Shown: positions 42,786 to 51,435 of the stretch, one piece after another | How positions within the stretch are numbered: position 1 is the stretch's first letter | Layout: each line of letters opens with the position of its first letter | Origin: Myxococcales bacterium | Lineage (GTDB): Bacteria > Myxococcota_A > Polyangia > Polyangiales > Polyangiaceae | Direction: 5' to 3' | DNA length: 64,000 nucleotides | NCBI GenBank assembly: GCA_016720545.1 | Contig: JADKKK010000017.1 | Location: 24,142-88,141 of the forward strand | The notes under the pieces: model-generated | Database searches by the model: none | The model's input: the letters and a program-made list of their open reading frames with translations, nothing else | What the model was told of the DNA's origin: nothing | Made by a program: the position numbers and the translations under genes

Positions 42786-43924
42786 GGCGTACCCCCCGTG
42801 GTCCCGCGCGCCGACGTGGGGAAGCTCAGGCTCCCGCCGTGCAGGCCGCGGGACTCGATTCGGATGGCGCCGCTGTCGACGACGACGCCGGCTTCCCTGC
42901 CGACGATCCCGTGGGCCGCGCAGGTGGCGAGCGCGTCGCCGACCGCTCCGGGCCGGAGCACCAGGATGAAGCCCTGGCCCATGTTCCATGCGCGGTACGC
43001 GCTGGCGTCGTCGATGTCGCCGAGTCGCTGCGCCTCGATCACGTACGGGGGGGGCTCGTACAGGGAGGTGAGGTGGGCGCCGAGCCCCGTCGCGCGGAGC
43101 GCGCGCCCGAGCTTGTTGGGAACGCCGCCGCCCGTGACGTGGGCCGCCCCGGTGAGCGCGACCCCCGACGCGAGGAGGCGCTCCACGAGCGGCGCATAGA
43201 TCGTGGAGGGCAGGAGCGCGAGCTCGCCCCACGTGGCGCCAGGCCCTGACGCGTCGTGCCAGTCGTCGCCGAACGCGCGCTGGAGAGTGGCACGCAAGAG
43301 GGAGAAGCCGTTGGAGCGGAACCCGGCGCTCTCCAGGGCGATCAGCGCGTCGCCGGGGCGAACGTCCTGGCCCGTGAGGGGCTCGCGCCCCTCGGGGTAG
43401 TGGCCGATCGCGGTGGCGCACCAGTTGAAGTGCATGCCCTCCCCGAAGCCTCCGACGCGGGCCCCGAGCTCGGCGATCTCGCCGCCCGTGACGGCGACGT
43501 CGGCGGCGACCGCCGCGCGGGCGAGCCCTCGCATGAGCGCGTCGACCGTGGGGACGTCGATGCGGTCTACGTCGAGCACGTTGGTCAACGCGACGGGCGC
43601 CGCCCCCGCGGCCGCGAGATCGTCCACGACCATCGCGACGAGATCGAACGCGATCGTGTCGTAGGTGCGGGTGCGCTCGGCGATCTCGACCTTCGTGCCG
43701 ACGCCGTCCGTGGTCGAGGCGATGCGCGCCCCTCCGATGCGTGTGCTCTGCGCGTAGTGCGAGCGGAGCTGCGGATCGCACGCGCCGTCGCTGCCGGCTC
43801 GGCGCGTCTGCGTGCCCTCGGCCCACCTCGCGGCGATGGCGGACGCCGCTGCTTTTCGGTCGAGATCTCCCAGGCGCGGAGCATTCGACTGCCCCAGCTC
43901 TCGCGTCGGGGGGAGGGGCGTCAT
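42782..43924 (-). CDS. purM: AIR synthetase
   Basis: 380 residues. Closes the imidazole ring of FGAM to give AIR. The N-terminus carries an extra 25 residues before the core. ASTTDGVGTKVEIAERT, DLVAMVVDDLAAAGAAPV, TGGEIAEL, ALESAGFRSNGFSLLR and HVTGGGVPNKLGRAL are the PurM motifs. The ATG overlaps the purA stop (ATGA). Confidence 0.96.
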   Translation of the reverse strand: MTPLPPTRELGQSNAPRLGDLDRKAAASAIAARWAEGTQTRRAGSDGACDPQLRSHYAQSTRIGGARIASTTDGVGTKVEIAERTRTYDTIAFDLVAMVVDDLAAAGAAPVALTNVLDVDRIDVPTVDALMRGLARAAVAADVAVTGGEIAELGARVGGFGEGMHFNWCATAIGHYPEGREPLTGQDVRPGDALIALESAGFRSNGFSLLRATLQRAFGDDWHDASGPGATWGELALLPSTIYAPLVERLLASGVALTGAAHVTGGGVPNKLGRALRATGLGAHLTSLYEPPPYVIEAQRLGDIDDASAYRAWNMGQGFILVLRPGAVGDALATCAAHGIVGREAGVVVDSGAIRIESRGLHGGSLSFPTSARGTTGGTP

Positions 43925-45135
43925 GCGCCGACCACCTCGTGGAGCACCAGCGTGCGGTCGCGCTCGGCGCCGAGCGACAGGATGGAGAGCCTGGCGTCGA
44001 GCTCGCGCGACAGGAGCTCGAGGTAACGCCGCGCGGCCTCGGGGAGGTCGTCGTAGCGCGTGATCCCCTCGAGGGAGCCGAAGCCCTCCAGCTCGCGGTA
44101 CACCGGCACCCCCGCGCGGTGCTCGGTCGCCACCTTCAGCGTCTCGAAGCCCGCGAGTACGTCGAGCTTGGTGATGGCCATGTCGGTCGTGCCGTTCAGG
44201 CGGAACGCGTGCGCGAGCGCGGGCAGGTCGAGCCAGCCCGTGCGGCGAGGTCGCCCGGTGGTCGCGCCCACCTCGCGGCCGATGTCGCGGATGCGCTGCC
44301 CCGTCTCGTCGGAGAGCTCGGTGGGGAACGGGCCGTTGCCCACGCGCGTGGTGTACGCCTTGAGCACGGCGACCCGCCGCGCGAGCTCGACGTACACGCC
44401 GACCCCGGACGACACGCCGCCGGCGGTGGTGGTCGACGAGGTGACGAACGGGTAGGTTCCGTGATCGACGTCGAGCAGCGCGCCCTGGGCGCCCTCGAAG
44501 AGGACTCGCGCGCCGCGCCTCATGGCCCGGTGGAGCTCGTCGGCCACGTCGCCCACGTGCGCGGCGAGCGCGCTCACATCGTCGCTGAGCGCCTTCGCGA
44601 CGTCAGCGGCGTCGGGGAGCGGCGCCTCGTCCCCGAGGAGTCGCGCGTAGTGCGCGCGCTGCGCCTCGAGCATGGGCAGGTGGACCCCAGCGAGCACGTC
44701 GCCGAGGCGCACCCCGGCGCGCCGAACCTTGTCGGTGTAGGCCGGCCCGATGCCGCGCCCCGTGGTGCCGATGGCCTTGCCGCCCGCCAGGTCCGCGAGC
44801 CTGTGGTACGGCGTGACGACATGCGCGAGCGCAGAGACGCCGAGCCGCCGGGGGCCCGCGTCGACGCCGGCGCTCGTGAGGCCGTCGAGCTCGCCACGCA
44901 GGCTCTTGGGATCGATTACGCAGCCGTTGCCGATGAGGCCGCGGCACTGCGGGTGGAGGATGCCCGCCGGCACGAGGTGCAGCACGAGCTTCTGTCCGTC
45001 GACGACCAGCGTGTGACCTGCGTTCGCGCCGCCGCCGAAGCGCACCGAGAACTCGGCGCGCGCGGCGAGATGATCGACGATCTTGCCCTTCCCCTCGTCG
45101 CCCCACTGCGCGCCCGCCACGAGAACGTTCGGCAT
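43921..45135 (-). CDS. purA: Adenylosuccinate synthetase
   Basis: 404 residues. First gene of the cluster in transcription order, with AGGAG 5 bases before the ATG. Converts IMP, GTP and aspartate to adenylosuccinate. VAGAQWGDEGKGKIVDHLA is the phosphate loop, GGGANAGHTLV and GTTGRGIGPAYTDKVRR follow, and TTTAGGVSSG and NGTTDMAITKLDVL are conserved. It is slightly shorter than the usual 425-430. A promoter within the 117 bp upstream is likely but not identifiable by eye. Confidence 0.97.
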   Translation of the reverse strand: MPNVLVAGAQWGDEGKGKIVDHLAARAEFSVRFGGGANAGHTLVVDGQKLVLHLVPAGILHPQCRGLIGNGCVIDPKSLRGELDGLTSAGVDAGPRRLGVSALAHVVTPYHRLADLAGGKAIGTTGRGIGPAYTDKVRRAGVRLGDVLAGVHLPMLEAQRAHYARLLGDEAPLPDAADVAKALSDDVSALAAHVGDVADELHRAMRRGARVLFEGAQGALLDVDHGTYPFVTSSTTTAGGVSSGVGVYVELARRVAVLKAYTTRVGNGPFPTELSDETGQRIRDIGREVGATTGRPRRTGWLDLPALAHAFRLNGTTDMAITKLDVLAGFETLKVATEHRAGVPVYRELEGFGSLEGITRYDDLPEAARRYLELLSRELDARLSILSLGAERDRTLVLHEVVGA

Positions 45136-45252
45136 CTCGACTCCTGGGCCAGCGGTGGGCTGGGACGTTCCGTCGCCGACCGCCGTGCGGGCGGAATAGA
45201 CCCGAGCAATGTGTCGCCCTCGTGACGAACCCGTACCTTCTTCGGAGATGCG

Positions 45253-46326
45253 TCAGCGCCCCGAGAGCCAGGTCGTGAACGGCGAGTCCTCTCCACCGAC
45301 GCCGAGCAGGCGCCCGGCGCCGCGCCCCACGTCCCCGAGCGTCACCTCTGCACCGGGCCCCTCGCCGCGCGGTACGCGCGGTCCCGACACGAGCAGGAAG
45401 CCGAACCGCGACTCGGGGAACGCCGCGCCGTGGTCACGGAAGCCGTACGAGCGCCCGTGGTCCGTGACCACCATCACGGTCGTGTTTCGTCCGCGCTCTC
45501 CCTCGGCGGCGAGCGTGGCGCGCAACGCACCGAGGAACGCGTCGGCGCGCCCGAGCGCGGTGACGTAGGCCGCGTAGTTCCCTGCGTGTGCGAGCTCGTC
45601 GGTGTCGCCGAGGCCCACGAACAGCACGTCGGGGCGCTTCGCCTCGAGCACGCGGATGGCGAGCTCCGCGGTGGCCCAGTCGGGTCGGTAGTCGGCGGCC
45701 CCGGGCGACGGCGACAGCGCCGCGTCGCGCTCGAGCAGCGACTCGATGAGCGTGTCGCCCTCCGAGTCGAGGTGCCCCTCGTGCCGTCCACACGACGCGT
45801 CCAGCAGCTCCGGGGCCTGAGCCGCCGCGAGGCAGATTCGCTCCCACGAGGTCACCACGGACGCGCGAAGACCGGCGAGCACCGCCGCGTCCACCAGCGT
45901 CGGCGCGCGCGTGCGGCCGCACTCGTTGGAGGCGCAGCGGCTCGGCGAGCCCGTGAACATCTCCGTGTACCCCGGCAGCGACACGTACGCCGGCCCCGAC
46001 GCCACGACCGCCTCGTCGCTCCCGATGAGGCGCCCTGCGTCTGCGAGGGCGTACAGGTTCGGCAGCAGCTCACGGCCCGAGCGAGGTGCGTGGCCTTGAA
46101 CACGCGCGGGATCCTCGCCCTCGAAGACCTCGCGAGGCCGCACGCCGTCGATCGCGACGATGACGACGGGCTCGGCCGTCGTGCGTGGCCGTATCCGCCC
46201 GCGGGTCGCGGTCCGTGAGAACGCCGACTGGACCTCCGAGACCCGCGGCTCGGCGAGCGCGTGGCTCGCGCCGTGCCCGACCACGAAGAGGCCCAGAGCC
46301 CCGACCAAGAGAGGACGCCATCGCAT
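45253..46326 (-). CDS. Exported alkaline-phosphatase-superfamily protein
   Basis: 357 residues. A signal peptide or anchor is at the N-terminus (PLLVGALGLFVVGHGASHALA). The metalloenzyme core shows VVIVAIDGVRP (first metal Asp), ASGPAYVSLPGYTEMFTG (Ser/Thr nucleophile loop), FVGLGDTDELAHAG (second metal site Asp and His) and VVTDHGRSYGFRDHG (Asp-His pair and terminal His). It resembles type I phosphodiesterases/sulfatases; the substrate is unknown. Upstream of purA on the same strand. Confidence 0.82.
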   Translation of the reverse strand: MRWRPLLVGALGLFVVGHGASHALAEPRVSEVQSAFSRTATRGRIRPRTTAEPVVIVAIDGVRPREVFEGEDPARVQGHAPRSGRELLPNLYALADAGRLIGSDEAVVASGPAYVSLPGYTEMFTGSPSRCASNECGRTRAPTLVDAAVLAGLRASVVTSWERICLAAAQAPELLDASCGRHEGHLDSEGDTLIESLLERDAALSPSPGAADYRPDWATAELAIRVLEAKRPDVLFVGLGDTDELAHAGNYAAYVTALGRADAFLGALRATLAAEGERGRNTTVMVVTDHGRSYGFRDHGAAFPESRFGFLLVSGPRVPRGEGPGAEVTLGDVGRGAGRLLGVGGEDSPFTTWLSGR

Positions 46327-46443
46327 GACTCACAGCATGAGGCGCCAACGTGACGCTCGCATTCCGCGCGCGTCGAAGTTTGGCTGCAAATAGGACAATT
46401 CGCAGCGACGGACTCGTGACGATGGCGCGTCGCGCAGGCGTGG

Positions 46444-48972
46444 CTAATTTACTTTCGCCGTATTCGCGTCCTTCGCGTCCTTCGCGTCCCTCGCCGGCGC
46501 GAGGCGCACCTGCCCGTCGTGGTCGGCGTCCACGTAAAACGGCGTCGTGAAGGCGATGGCTCGCGCGTCGGTCTCGTGGAGCACGCGAGGCAGCGGGCGC
46601 TTCGCCTCGACCCACACGGTCACCGTTCGGTCGCGATCCACGGGGAGGGTCACGTCGGCCTCGAAGCGCACGCCGGCGCCCGTCGCGGTGACGGGGAGCG
46701 ACCGCGTGACGCCGCCATCGAGCCAGATCTCGACGGTCTCGACGGGCACCCACGCGGGCGCGAGCACGCGCACGTGGAGCTTCATGGTCTTGCCGCGGGG
46801 CGTGACCACGTCGCCGGGCAGCTGGCCGTCGAGGCGCGCGTCGATGAAGGCGCCCGAGCTCACGACGGTGTGGCGCTGTTTGACGGCCGAGATCACGCGC
46901 TGCTCCAGGGGCTCGGTCGTCGCCGTCTTGGGGTCGAGCAGCACGAAAGTGCGCGGGTAGCCCGGCTCCTCGAACACCAGTTTGTGCGAGTCGCTGTTGC
47001 CCGTGGCGGCCACCTTCTTCCCGCGCCGCGCGAGGCCGACGAGATCGCGCAGCCCCTCCCGTACGCGCGCCGGCGACTCGAGCCAGATGCCGTTGTGGGC
47101 CTCGACCGCGTCGAAGTCCTCGGCGAAGTCGGCGCCGGCGCGCCCGCTCTCGGAGTCGAAGTCGGCTTGGTTGAAGTACCCGATGCGCGGCGGCATGCGC
47201 GGGTGGTTCACCTGCACGATGGCGGCGCCCGCCCGCCGCGCGCCGGCGAAGAGCTCGCGTGGGGCGACGTCGAAGTAGGGAATGGTGGCGTCCTCCGGGG
47301 CGAGGGTCGCCGCGGGGAGCGGGAAGGCGTTGAAGTGTCCCCATAGGCGCGCGCCGGACGAGGTGATCTCGTCGCCGATCGCGAGCGCGGGGAGCAGCGC
47401 GGGCGGTGTGGGTGCGAGCTTCTGCACGGCTCGCGAGTAGTCGGTGATGCGGTTGTGGTCCGTCGCGACGGCGAAGGCGAGCCCCTCGCACGCGAGCGTC
47501 GTCACGCGCTGGGCGAGCGACACGCTCGAGTCGGGGCTCGGCGCCGCGTGCAGGTGAAAGTCGGCCGAGAGCACGTCGGCGGGCAGTACGCGGCGGAGGT
47601 CGAAGGCGAGCCGCTCGGTGGCGCCTGGGGCGAGCGTCAGGTGGCGCTCCTCCATGGTGCTCTCGAGGCCGCGCGCGACGAGCACGTGGTAGCTGCCCGG
47701 TTGGAGCGCGAGCTCGCCGCCACCGTCGATCGAGTAGAGGTTGTTCCTCTCGGCCACGCGCGCGAGCTTCTCTCCGCGAGCCCCGAGGTCGACCAGCTCG
47801 GGATCCGGCGTGCCGTGCTCGCCGTACACCAGGGCGTGAAACGGCGCCGGGACGGCCCCGTCCGGGCCCGCGAGGCGCACCGCGAGCGACAGCCGCGCCG
47901 CCTTCGGGCAGGTCGCCGTGGCGAGCGCGGGATCGCCCTGTCGTGCGCGCGCGCAGCGCTGGCCCGAAGCGTCGCGGAGCTCGATCTCGGCAGCGAACCC
48001 CTCGGGCACGCGCAGCTCGGCGCCCTCGGCCGGCACGTCGAGCCGGGTGATGGGGGTGCCGTCGGCGTCGAGGAAGGTCGCCGAGCCTGGCGTGCCCGAC
48101 ATTGCGAGCGCGAGGGGGACCGTCTTGAGCGCGAGCGCGCCGAGCGCGGCGGCGGGCCTCTCCGGTACGAGGCGCAAGCGCACCGACGCGGTGGCGCCCT
48201 CGTACGTGAGCGCGACGGGGCTCGGGAAGACCTCCTTGGCGATGTGCACGAGTCGCCGGGTCGCCTGGCCCGAGCCCTCGATGAGCAGGGTGCTGCGCGG
48301 CCCCTCCACGGCGAGCGCGGCGAACGGGTGCGTGCCCTCCCACGCCGCGCCGCCACGATCGAGCACCACGGGCGAGGGCCCCGGGCCGAGCTCCTGCCCG
48401 AGCTTGGCCCCCGCGGGGAGGCCGTCGGCGCGGAGCGTGGTCGTGAGCGCGCCCTCGGGCGAGGGGCACGCGGAGGCGGTGAGCGATACGCCGTCGACGA
48501 CGCCGGCGACCTCGACGCCGCGCGCGCCGCCGGGGCAGGCGATCTCGCGCGCAGCGGCGACCAGCGCGTGGACCACGCCGTCGGACGCGACCCACGCAGG
48601 GCGGAGCCACAGCAGCGGATCTTCGTCGTCTTGGGCGTCGAGATCGGCGTCGAGGAGCGCCCCGCGGAGCGGCTTCTTCCCGGCTCCGTCCGGCGCGGTC
48701 GAAAATGTGTAGAGTGCACGCGAAGTCGCCACGACGAGGTCGCCGACCCGCCCGTAGGCGTGGGCCGCGTGCCGAGCGCTCGTCCGCGCGTAGGGCGGCG
48801 GCGTGCCGGCGACGACGTGGGTCGCGGCGGTGTCGGCGGCAGGGAGCGGCGTGCGGGGCGGAGCCGGGGCGTCCCGGCAGTGGAGCACGGCGAGCGCGAG
48901 GGCGATGGACGAGGTCACACCGAGCGGCGTTCGCTTGCGGGAGAGTGTGCGGGGGAACGGGCGCGTGCTCAT
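46444..48972 (-). CDS. PHP-type (CehA/McbA family) metallohydrolase, lipoprotein
   Basis: 842 residues from ATG at 48972. The N-terminal signal ends with a likely lipid-attached Cys32 (LAVLHC). The first 490 residues are beta-rich with no motif I can name. The PHP domain follows: LSADFHLHAAPSPDSS (H-x-H), FAVATDHNRITDYS, IVQVNHPR, FDAVEAHNG and TGNSDSHKLV carry the metal ligands. A C-terminal Ig-like region (LHVRVLAPAWVPVETVEIWL) ends the protein. A surface phosphoesterase is likely. TGTAGAGTGCA lies at 48708. Confidence 0.82.
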   Translation of the reverse strand: MSTRPFPRTLSRKRTPLGVTSSIALALAVLHCRDAPAPPRTPLPAADTAATHVVAGTPPPYARTSARHAAHAYGRVGDLVVATSRALYTFSTAPDGAGKKPLRGALLDADLDAQDDEDPLLWLRPAWVASDGVVHALVAAAREIACPGGARGVEVAGVVDGVSLTASACPSPEGALTTTLRADGLPAGAKLGQELGPGPSPVVLDRGGAAWEGTHPFAALAVEGPRSTLLIEGSGQATRRLVHIAKEVFPSPVALTYEGATASVRLRLVPERPAAALGALALKTVPLALAMSGTPGSATFLDADGTPITRLDVPAEGAELRVPEGFAAEIELRDASGQRCARARQGDPALATATCPKAARLSLAVRLAGPDGAVPAPFHALVYGEHGTPDPELVDLGARGEKLARVAERNNLYSIDGGGELALQPGSYHVLVARGLESTMEERHLTLAPGATERLAFDLRRVLPADVLSADFHLHAAPSPDSSVSLAQRVTTLACEGLAFAVATDHNRITDYSRAVQKLAPTPPALLPALAIGDEITSSGARLWGHFNAFPLPAATLAPEDATIPYFDVAPRELFAGARRAGAAIVQVNHPRMPPRIGYFNQADFDSESGRAGADFAEDFDAVEAHNGIWLESPARVREGLRDLVGLARRGKKVAATGNSDSHKLVFEEPGYPRTFVLLDPKTATTEPLEQRVISAVKQRHTVVSSGAFIDARLDGQLPGDVVTPRGKTMKLHVRVLAPAWVPVETVEIWLDGGVTRSLPVTATGAGVRFEADVTLPVDRDRTVTVWVEAKRPLPRVLHETDARAIAFTTPFYVDADHDGQVRLAPARDAKDAKDANTAKVN
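48708..48718 (+). repeat. TGYARRRTRCA palindrome, site 8
   Basis: TGTAGAGTGCA inside the PHP-hydrolase gene, identical to site 2. Coding phase T-GCA-CTC-TAC-A, whereas site 2 is TGC-ACT-CTA-CA. Confidence 0.7.
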
Positions 48973-48998
48973 GGAGGGCTCCTCACGACGTGGGCGTC

Positions 48999-49850
48999 TC
49001 ACCGCGCGGGCTCGCGCGCCGAGACGACGATGGCTTGCTGGATGGGGCCGCGTAGGGCGAGCTCCTCGCGTCCGCGGGGGCCGAAGAACGCGGCCCCGGT
49101 CGACGGGCCTCCGTCGAGCGAGAGCGCGTCGCTGCAGCCCTTCGCCTCGAGGTAGCGGCCGAGCGCGTAGAGCGAGGGGCCTCGCTCGGCGTCCTTCGCG
49201 ATCACGAACGCGAGGGTGCGACCGCGGTCGCGGAGGCACACGGCGGTGCGCTCCGCGCGCTTGCCGTCGTCGCGGCGCACGTTGGCCTTCCCTCCGACGA
49301 CGAGCCGCGGCCTGCACTGCACGGCGAGCTCCGGCGCGCGCGCGGCGTCGTAGCTCTCGGTCTCGAGCACCGCGGCCTCTGCGCCGGTGACCTCGAGCAC
49401 GCCGCCGGACAGCGGCCGCGAGAAACGCGAGCGCCGGACGCCGCGGCTCACGGAGAGCCCGAGCGGCGCGTCCCGCGTGTCGAAGAAGCCGGCGTTCGTG
49501 GCGAACAGCGCGCCGCGCCCCCCGAGGGCCGCCTGGAGATCGCGCGTGCCGTGGAGGTCGAACAGCTCGAGCGTGACCTCGGCCAGCGAGAACGTGAACC
49601 AGTCGGCGACGAAGCGCTCGCCTACCGCCTCGGCGTCCTCGCGCGTGTGGGGCGTGAGCCGCTGGGGGCGCGCCGCGGCCTCGTCGGCCGACGCGACGCT
49701 CGTGGCGCGCGCCTCCGGAGCGGCGTCGTCGGCTCGGCCCGCGCGGCAGGCGGACATCGAGAGGCCGCATGAGGCGGCGAGCACCCACACGGCGGTCGTC
49801 GCGCTGGACAGGGAATGCGGGAGGGCGGGCGCGGCGCGATCGGGGCGCAT
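48999..49850 (-). CDS. Phosphodiester glycosidase (NAGPA/DUF2233) family protein
   Basis: 283 residues from ATG at 49850. The N-terminal signal ends LSMSAC, a probable lipobox. The NAGPA domain shows LFATNAGFFDTRDAPLGLSV, AVCLRDRGRTLAFVIA and DALSLDGGPSTGAAFFGP, the two conserved Gly/Asp-rich loops. The family cleaves GlcNAc-phosphodiester linkages, and bacterial members act on wall or exopolysaccharide phosphates. It lies 26 bp upstream of the PHP-hydrolase gene on the same strand, suggesting a joint role on a surface phosphodiester. Confidence 0.85.
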   Translation of the reverse strand: MRPDRAAPALPHSLSSATTAVWVLAASCGLSMSACRAGRADDAAPEARATSVASADEAAARPQRLTPHTREDAEAVGERFVADWFTFSLAEVTLELFDLHGTRDLQAALGGRGALFATNAGFFDTRDAPLGLSVSRGVRRSRFSRPLSGGVLEVTGAEAAVLETESYDAARAPELAVQCRPRLVVGGKANVRRDDGKRAERTAVCLRDRGRTLAFVIAKDAERGPSLYALGRYLEAKGCSDALSLDGGPSTGAAFFGPRGREELALRGPIQQAIVVSAREPAR

Positions 49851-49921
49851 GTGCCCCGTTCTCGACCGATTTGCGCCCACGGTCACCTTTTCTGCGAGAC
49901 GCGTCCGGGGTGGGGGGCCGT

Positions 49922-50965
49922 CTAACGAACCAACGAAGGGAGCACGCCTGGGAGGGCGATGCCGTAAAGCTCGGACTTGGAGCCGCGCACGAGCAGGTTC
50001 TTCAGCGCTTCGCCGAGCGGGCGCCCCTCGTGGAGCACCGCGAAGACCTCGTCGGTGATGGGCATCTCGACGCCGAGCTTGGCGCCGAGCGCGTGCGCCG
50101 CCGCCGACGTGTTGTAGCCCTCGGCCACGCTGCGCTGGGAGGCGACGTAGGCGGCCGGATCGACGCCCTCGGCCACCTTCAGCCCGAGGGTGCGGTTGCG
50201 CGAGAGGGCGCCGGTGCAGGTGAGCACCAGATCCCCCATGCCCGCCATCCCCATGAACGTCAGGGGATCGGCGCCGAGCGCCACTCCGAGGCGCGCCATC
50301 TCGGAGAGGCCTCGCGTCATGAGGGCGGCCCTCGCGTTGAGCCCAAGGCCGAGGCCGTCGCAGGTGCCCGTCGCGACGGCGATGACGTTCTTGATGGCGC
50401 CGCCTACCTGCACGCCGACCGGATCGGTGCTGGTGTACACGCGGAACGCGGGTGAGTGGAGCGCCTCTTGGAGGGCCTCGGCGCACGCGAGGTCGCGCGC
50501 GGCCACCACCGAGTCGGTGGGCAGCCCGCTCGCGACCTCCTTCGCGAAATTGGGCCCCGACATGAACGCGACGCGCGAGGGGTCGACGGAAGGCGCACAT
50601 TCGGCGAGCACCTCGCTCATCAGCTTCAGCGAGCCCTCCTCGAGGCCCTTGGTCGCGACGAGCACGCGCGCCGCATCGCTCAGCAGCCGCGCGACGTGCC
50701 CCGCGATGTCGCGGAAGAACGCCGAGGGCGGCACGAGGACGACGATCTCGGCGCCGGTGAGCGCCTGCGCGTAGTCGTCGCTCGCACGGAGCGAGGCGGG
50801 CAGCTCGATACCTGGAAGATACAGCTTGTTCTCCCGGGACTCGCCCACGTCGCGCGCGACCTCCGCCTCGTGCGCCCACAGCGTGACGTCATGGCGGCGT
50901 CGCGCGAGGTGCGCGGCGATCGCGGTTCCCCAGGCCCCGGCGCCTACTACGGTGATGCGGCTCAC
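49922..50965 (-). CDS. gpsA: Glycerol-3-phosphate dehydrogenase [NAD(P)+]
   Basis: 347 residues. Reduces DHAP to sn-glycerol-3-phosphate for phospholipid synthesis. ITVVGAGAWGTAIAAHLARR binds the dinucleotide. VLVATKGLEEGSLKLMSEVL, MSGPNFAKEVASGLPT, GVQVGGAIKNVIAVATGTCDGL (catalytic Lys) and LTCTGALSRNRTLGL are conserved. The cytosolic enzyme is of normal length. Confidence 0.96.
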   Translation of the reverse strand: MSRITVVGAGAWGTAIAAHLARRRHDVTLWAHEAEVARDVGESRENKLYLPGIELPASLRASDDYAQALTGAEIVVLVPPSAFFRDIAGHVARLLSDAARVLVATKGLEEGSLKLMSEVLAECAPSVDPSRVAFMSGPNFAKEVASGLPTDSVVAARDLACAEALQEALHSPAFRVYTSTDPVGVQVGGAIKNVIAVATGTCDGLGLGLNARAALMTRGLSEMARLGVALGADPLTFMGMAGMGDLVLTCTGALSRNRTLGLKVAEGVDPAAYVASQRSVAEGYNTSAAAHALGAKLGVEMPITDEVFAVLHEGRPLGEALKNLLVRGSKSELYGIALPGVLPSLVR

Positions 50966-51056
50966 GGCGCGAGCGTACCACCCCGGCGCGCGGTGGTGTC
51001 GTCGCCGTCGCCCGCGGGCTCCCGAGCGGACGCTCGCGGTCTGGTAGGCTCGGCGT

Positions 51057-51410
51057 GTGGATCTCTTTCAGCCGGCGTACATCGCGGACTGGGCGCGCGC
51101 CTTCGTGCTCACCCAGGCGGTCGAGGCGCCCATCTACCGGCGCGTCGGGCGGGTCCCCGTGTGGGCCGCCGTCGCGCCCTCCGCCATCACGCACCCCTTC
51201 GTGTGGTTCGCGTTCCCGCGGCTCCAAGAACACGGAGTGAGCTACCTCCACATGGCGCTGATCTCCGAGGCCTTCGCGTGGGCGGTGGAGGCGCTGTTCC
51301 TCGCGCGCGCCGTGCGCATCCCGTGGCGGCGCGCGTGCCTGTTGTCGCTGCTCGCGAACGCCGCCAGCGTGGCGGTGGGCCTCATTCTCCGCGAGCTCGG
51401 GCTCGTGTGA
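51057..51410 (+). CDS. Small four-helix membrane protein
   Basis: 117 residues from a GTG. Hydrophobic segments lie at about 10-24, 33-52, 61-82 and 92-112. PIYRRVGR, THPFVWFAFPRL and SEAFAWAVEALFLARAV are the most distinctive parts. No family name can be given. It is divergent from gpsA with 91 bp between. Confidence 0.7.
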   Translation: MDLFQPAYIADWARAFVLTQAVEAPIYRRVGRVPVWAAVAPSAITHPFVWFAFPRLQEHGVSYLHMALISEAFAWAVEALFLARAVRIPWRRACLLSLLANAASVAVGLILRELGLV

Positions 51411-51435
51411 GGTCGGGCTTGGTCGCCCTCACTAG

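Noticed and set aside
49312..49322. TGCACTGCA as another member of the palindrome family
   Set aside because: The spacer is one base instead of three, so it does not fit TGYA-N3-TRCA.
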